DNA of 7,076 nucleotides from NCBI GenBank assembly GCA_021106755.1, contig JAIOTM010000218.1, positions 1 to 7,076 on the forward strand. Reading direction: 5' to 3'. Position 1 is the stretch's first letter, and the number at the start of each line of letters is the position of its first letter. Positions 6,917 to 7,076 of this stretch are shown here, in pieces. Made by a program: the position numbers and the translations under genes. Source of the stretch: Candidatus Cloacimonadota bacterium (lineage in GTDB: Bacteria; Cloacimonadota; Cloacimonadia; Cloacimonadales; JAIOQZ01). The notes beneath the pieces are model-generated. The model ran no database searches. It saw only the letters and a program-made list of their open reading frames with translations, and was not told where the DNA came from.

Positions 6917-7076
6917 ATGAGCAATAGGTTTCAGACCTATAAGCAGGTTAATGTCAATACAATGAATCGCGGCAAGATAGTAGTTATGCTGTTTTCGGGA
7001 GCTATAACATTTCTCTCGAAAGCAAAAATGTTTGCTGATAAGAAAGACTATTACCAGAAAGGGAAGTTTATCAACA
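6917..7076 (+). CDS. fliS: Flagellin export chaperone FliS, 5' part (runs off window)
   Basis: FliS binds the C-terminus of flagellin in the cytoplasm, keeps it from polymerising and delivers it to the flagellar export gate. Only 53 codons are in the window. The start is ATG with a perfect GGAGG at 6908-6912, four bases upstream. The visible part matches the family N-terminus: FQTYKQVNVNTMNRGKIVVM, then LFSGAITFLSKAK, then a basic stretch with KGKFIN at the window edge. It lies 16 bases after fliD, the usual fliD-fliS order. The frame is intact as far as it goes. Confidence 0.92.
   Translation, partial: MSNRFQTYKQVNVNTMNRGKIVVMLFSGAITFLSKAKMFADKKDYYQKGKFIN

Noticed and set aside
1..7076. CRISPR array, tRNA or rRNA genes, complete insertion sequence
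   Set aside because: No regularly spaced repeats, cloverleaf-like segments, rRNA motifs or transposase frames were seen on either strand.

Overview
The window comes from a flagellated, diderm (Gram-negative type) bacterium. It encodes an outer-membrane beta-barrel protein, a LolA-like periplasmic protein, a lipoprotein and flagellar filament-cap genes. TAA, TAG and TGA all serve as ordinary gene ends, so the standard code applies. The sequence does not fix the species. An uncultured lineage such as one of the FCB group is a guess, not a result.

Left part (1-2902, plus strand): a compact, AT-rich three-gene envelope operon. It starts with the 3' part of a LolC/LolE/MacB-type ABC permease. Next come a LolA-fold 'outer membrane lipoprotein-sorting' protein and an outer-membrane beta-barrel protein starting from TTG. 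The gaps are 15 and 2 bases. Together they outline an inner membrane - periplasm - outer membrane path for a lipid or lipoprotein. The permease frame carries an in-frame TAA at 75-77 inside recognisable homology, so this copy looks broken or split.

Middle (2915-4126, minus strand): a lipoprotein of the CapA / PGA_cap metallophosphatase-like family. It converges on the barrel gene with only 12 bases between the two stops. Its start faces a 470-base intergenic region (4127-4596) with no credible gene. That region holds two adjacent perfect inverted repeats, a pair of direct octamers and a well-spaced sigma-54 (-24/-12) promoter.

Right part (4597-7076, plus strand): fliD (filament cap, unusually long at 767 aa), then the 5' part of fliS (flagellin export chaperone) 16 bases later. 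The sigma-54 promoter about 80 bases before fliD is the likely driver of this flagellar operon. The most interesting items are the broken permease in an otherwise intact export module, the paired palindromes upstream of the sigma-54 promoter, and the three-layer envelope module itself.
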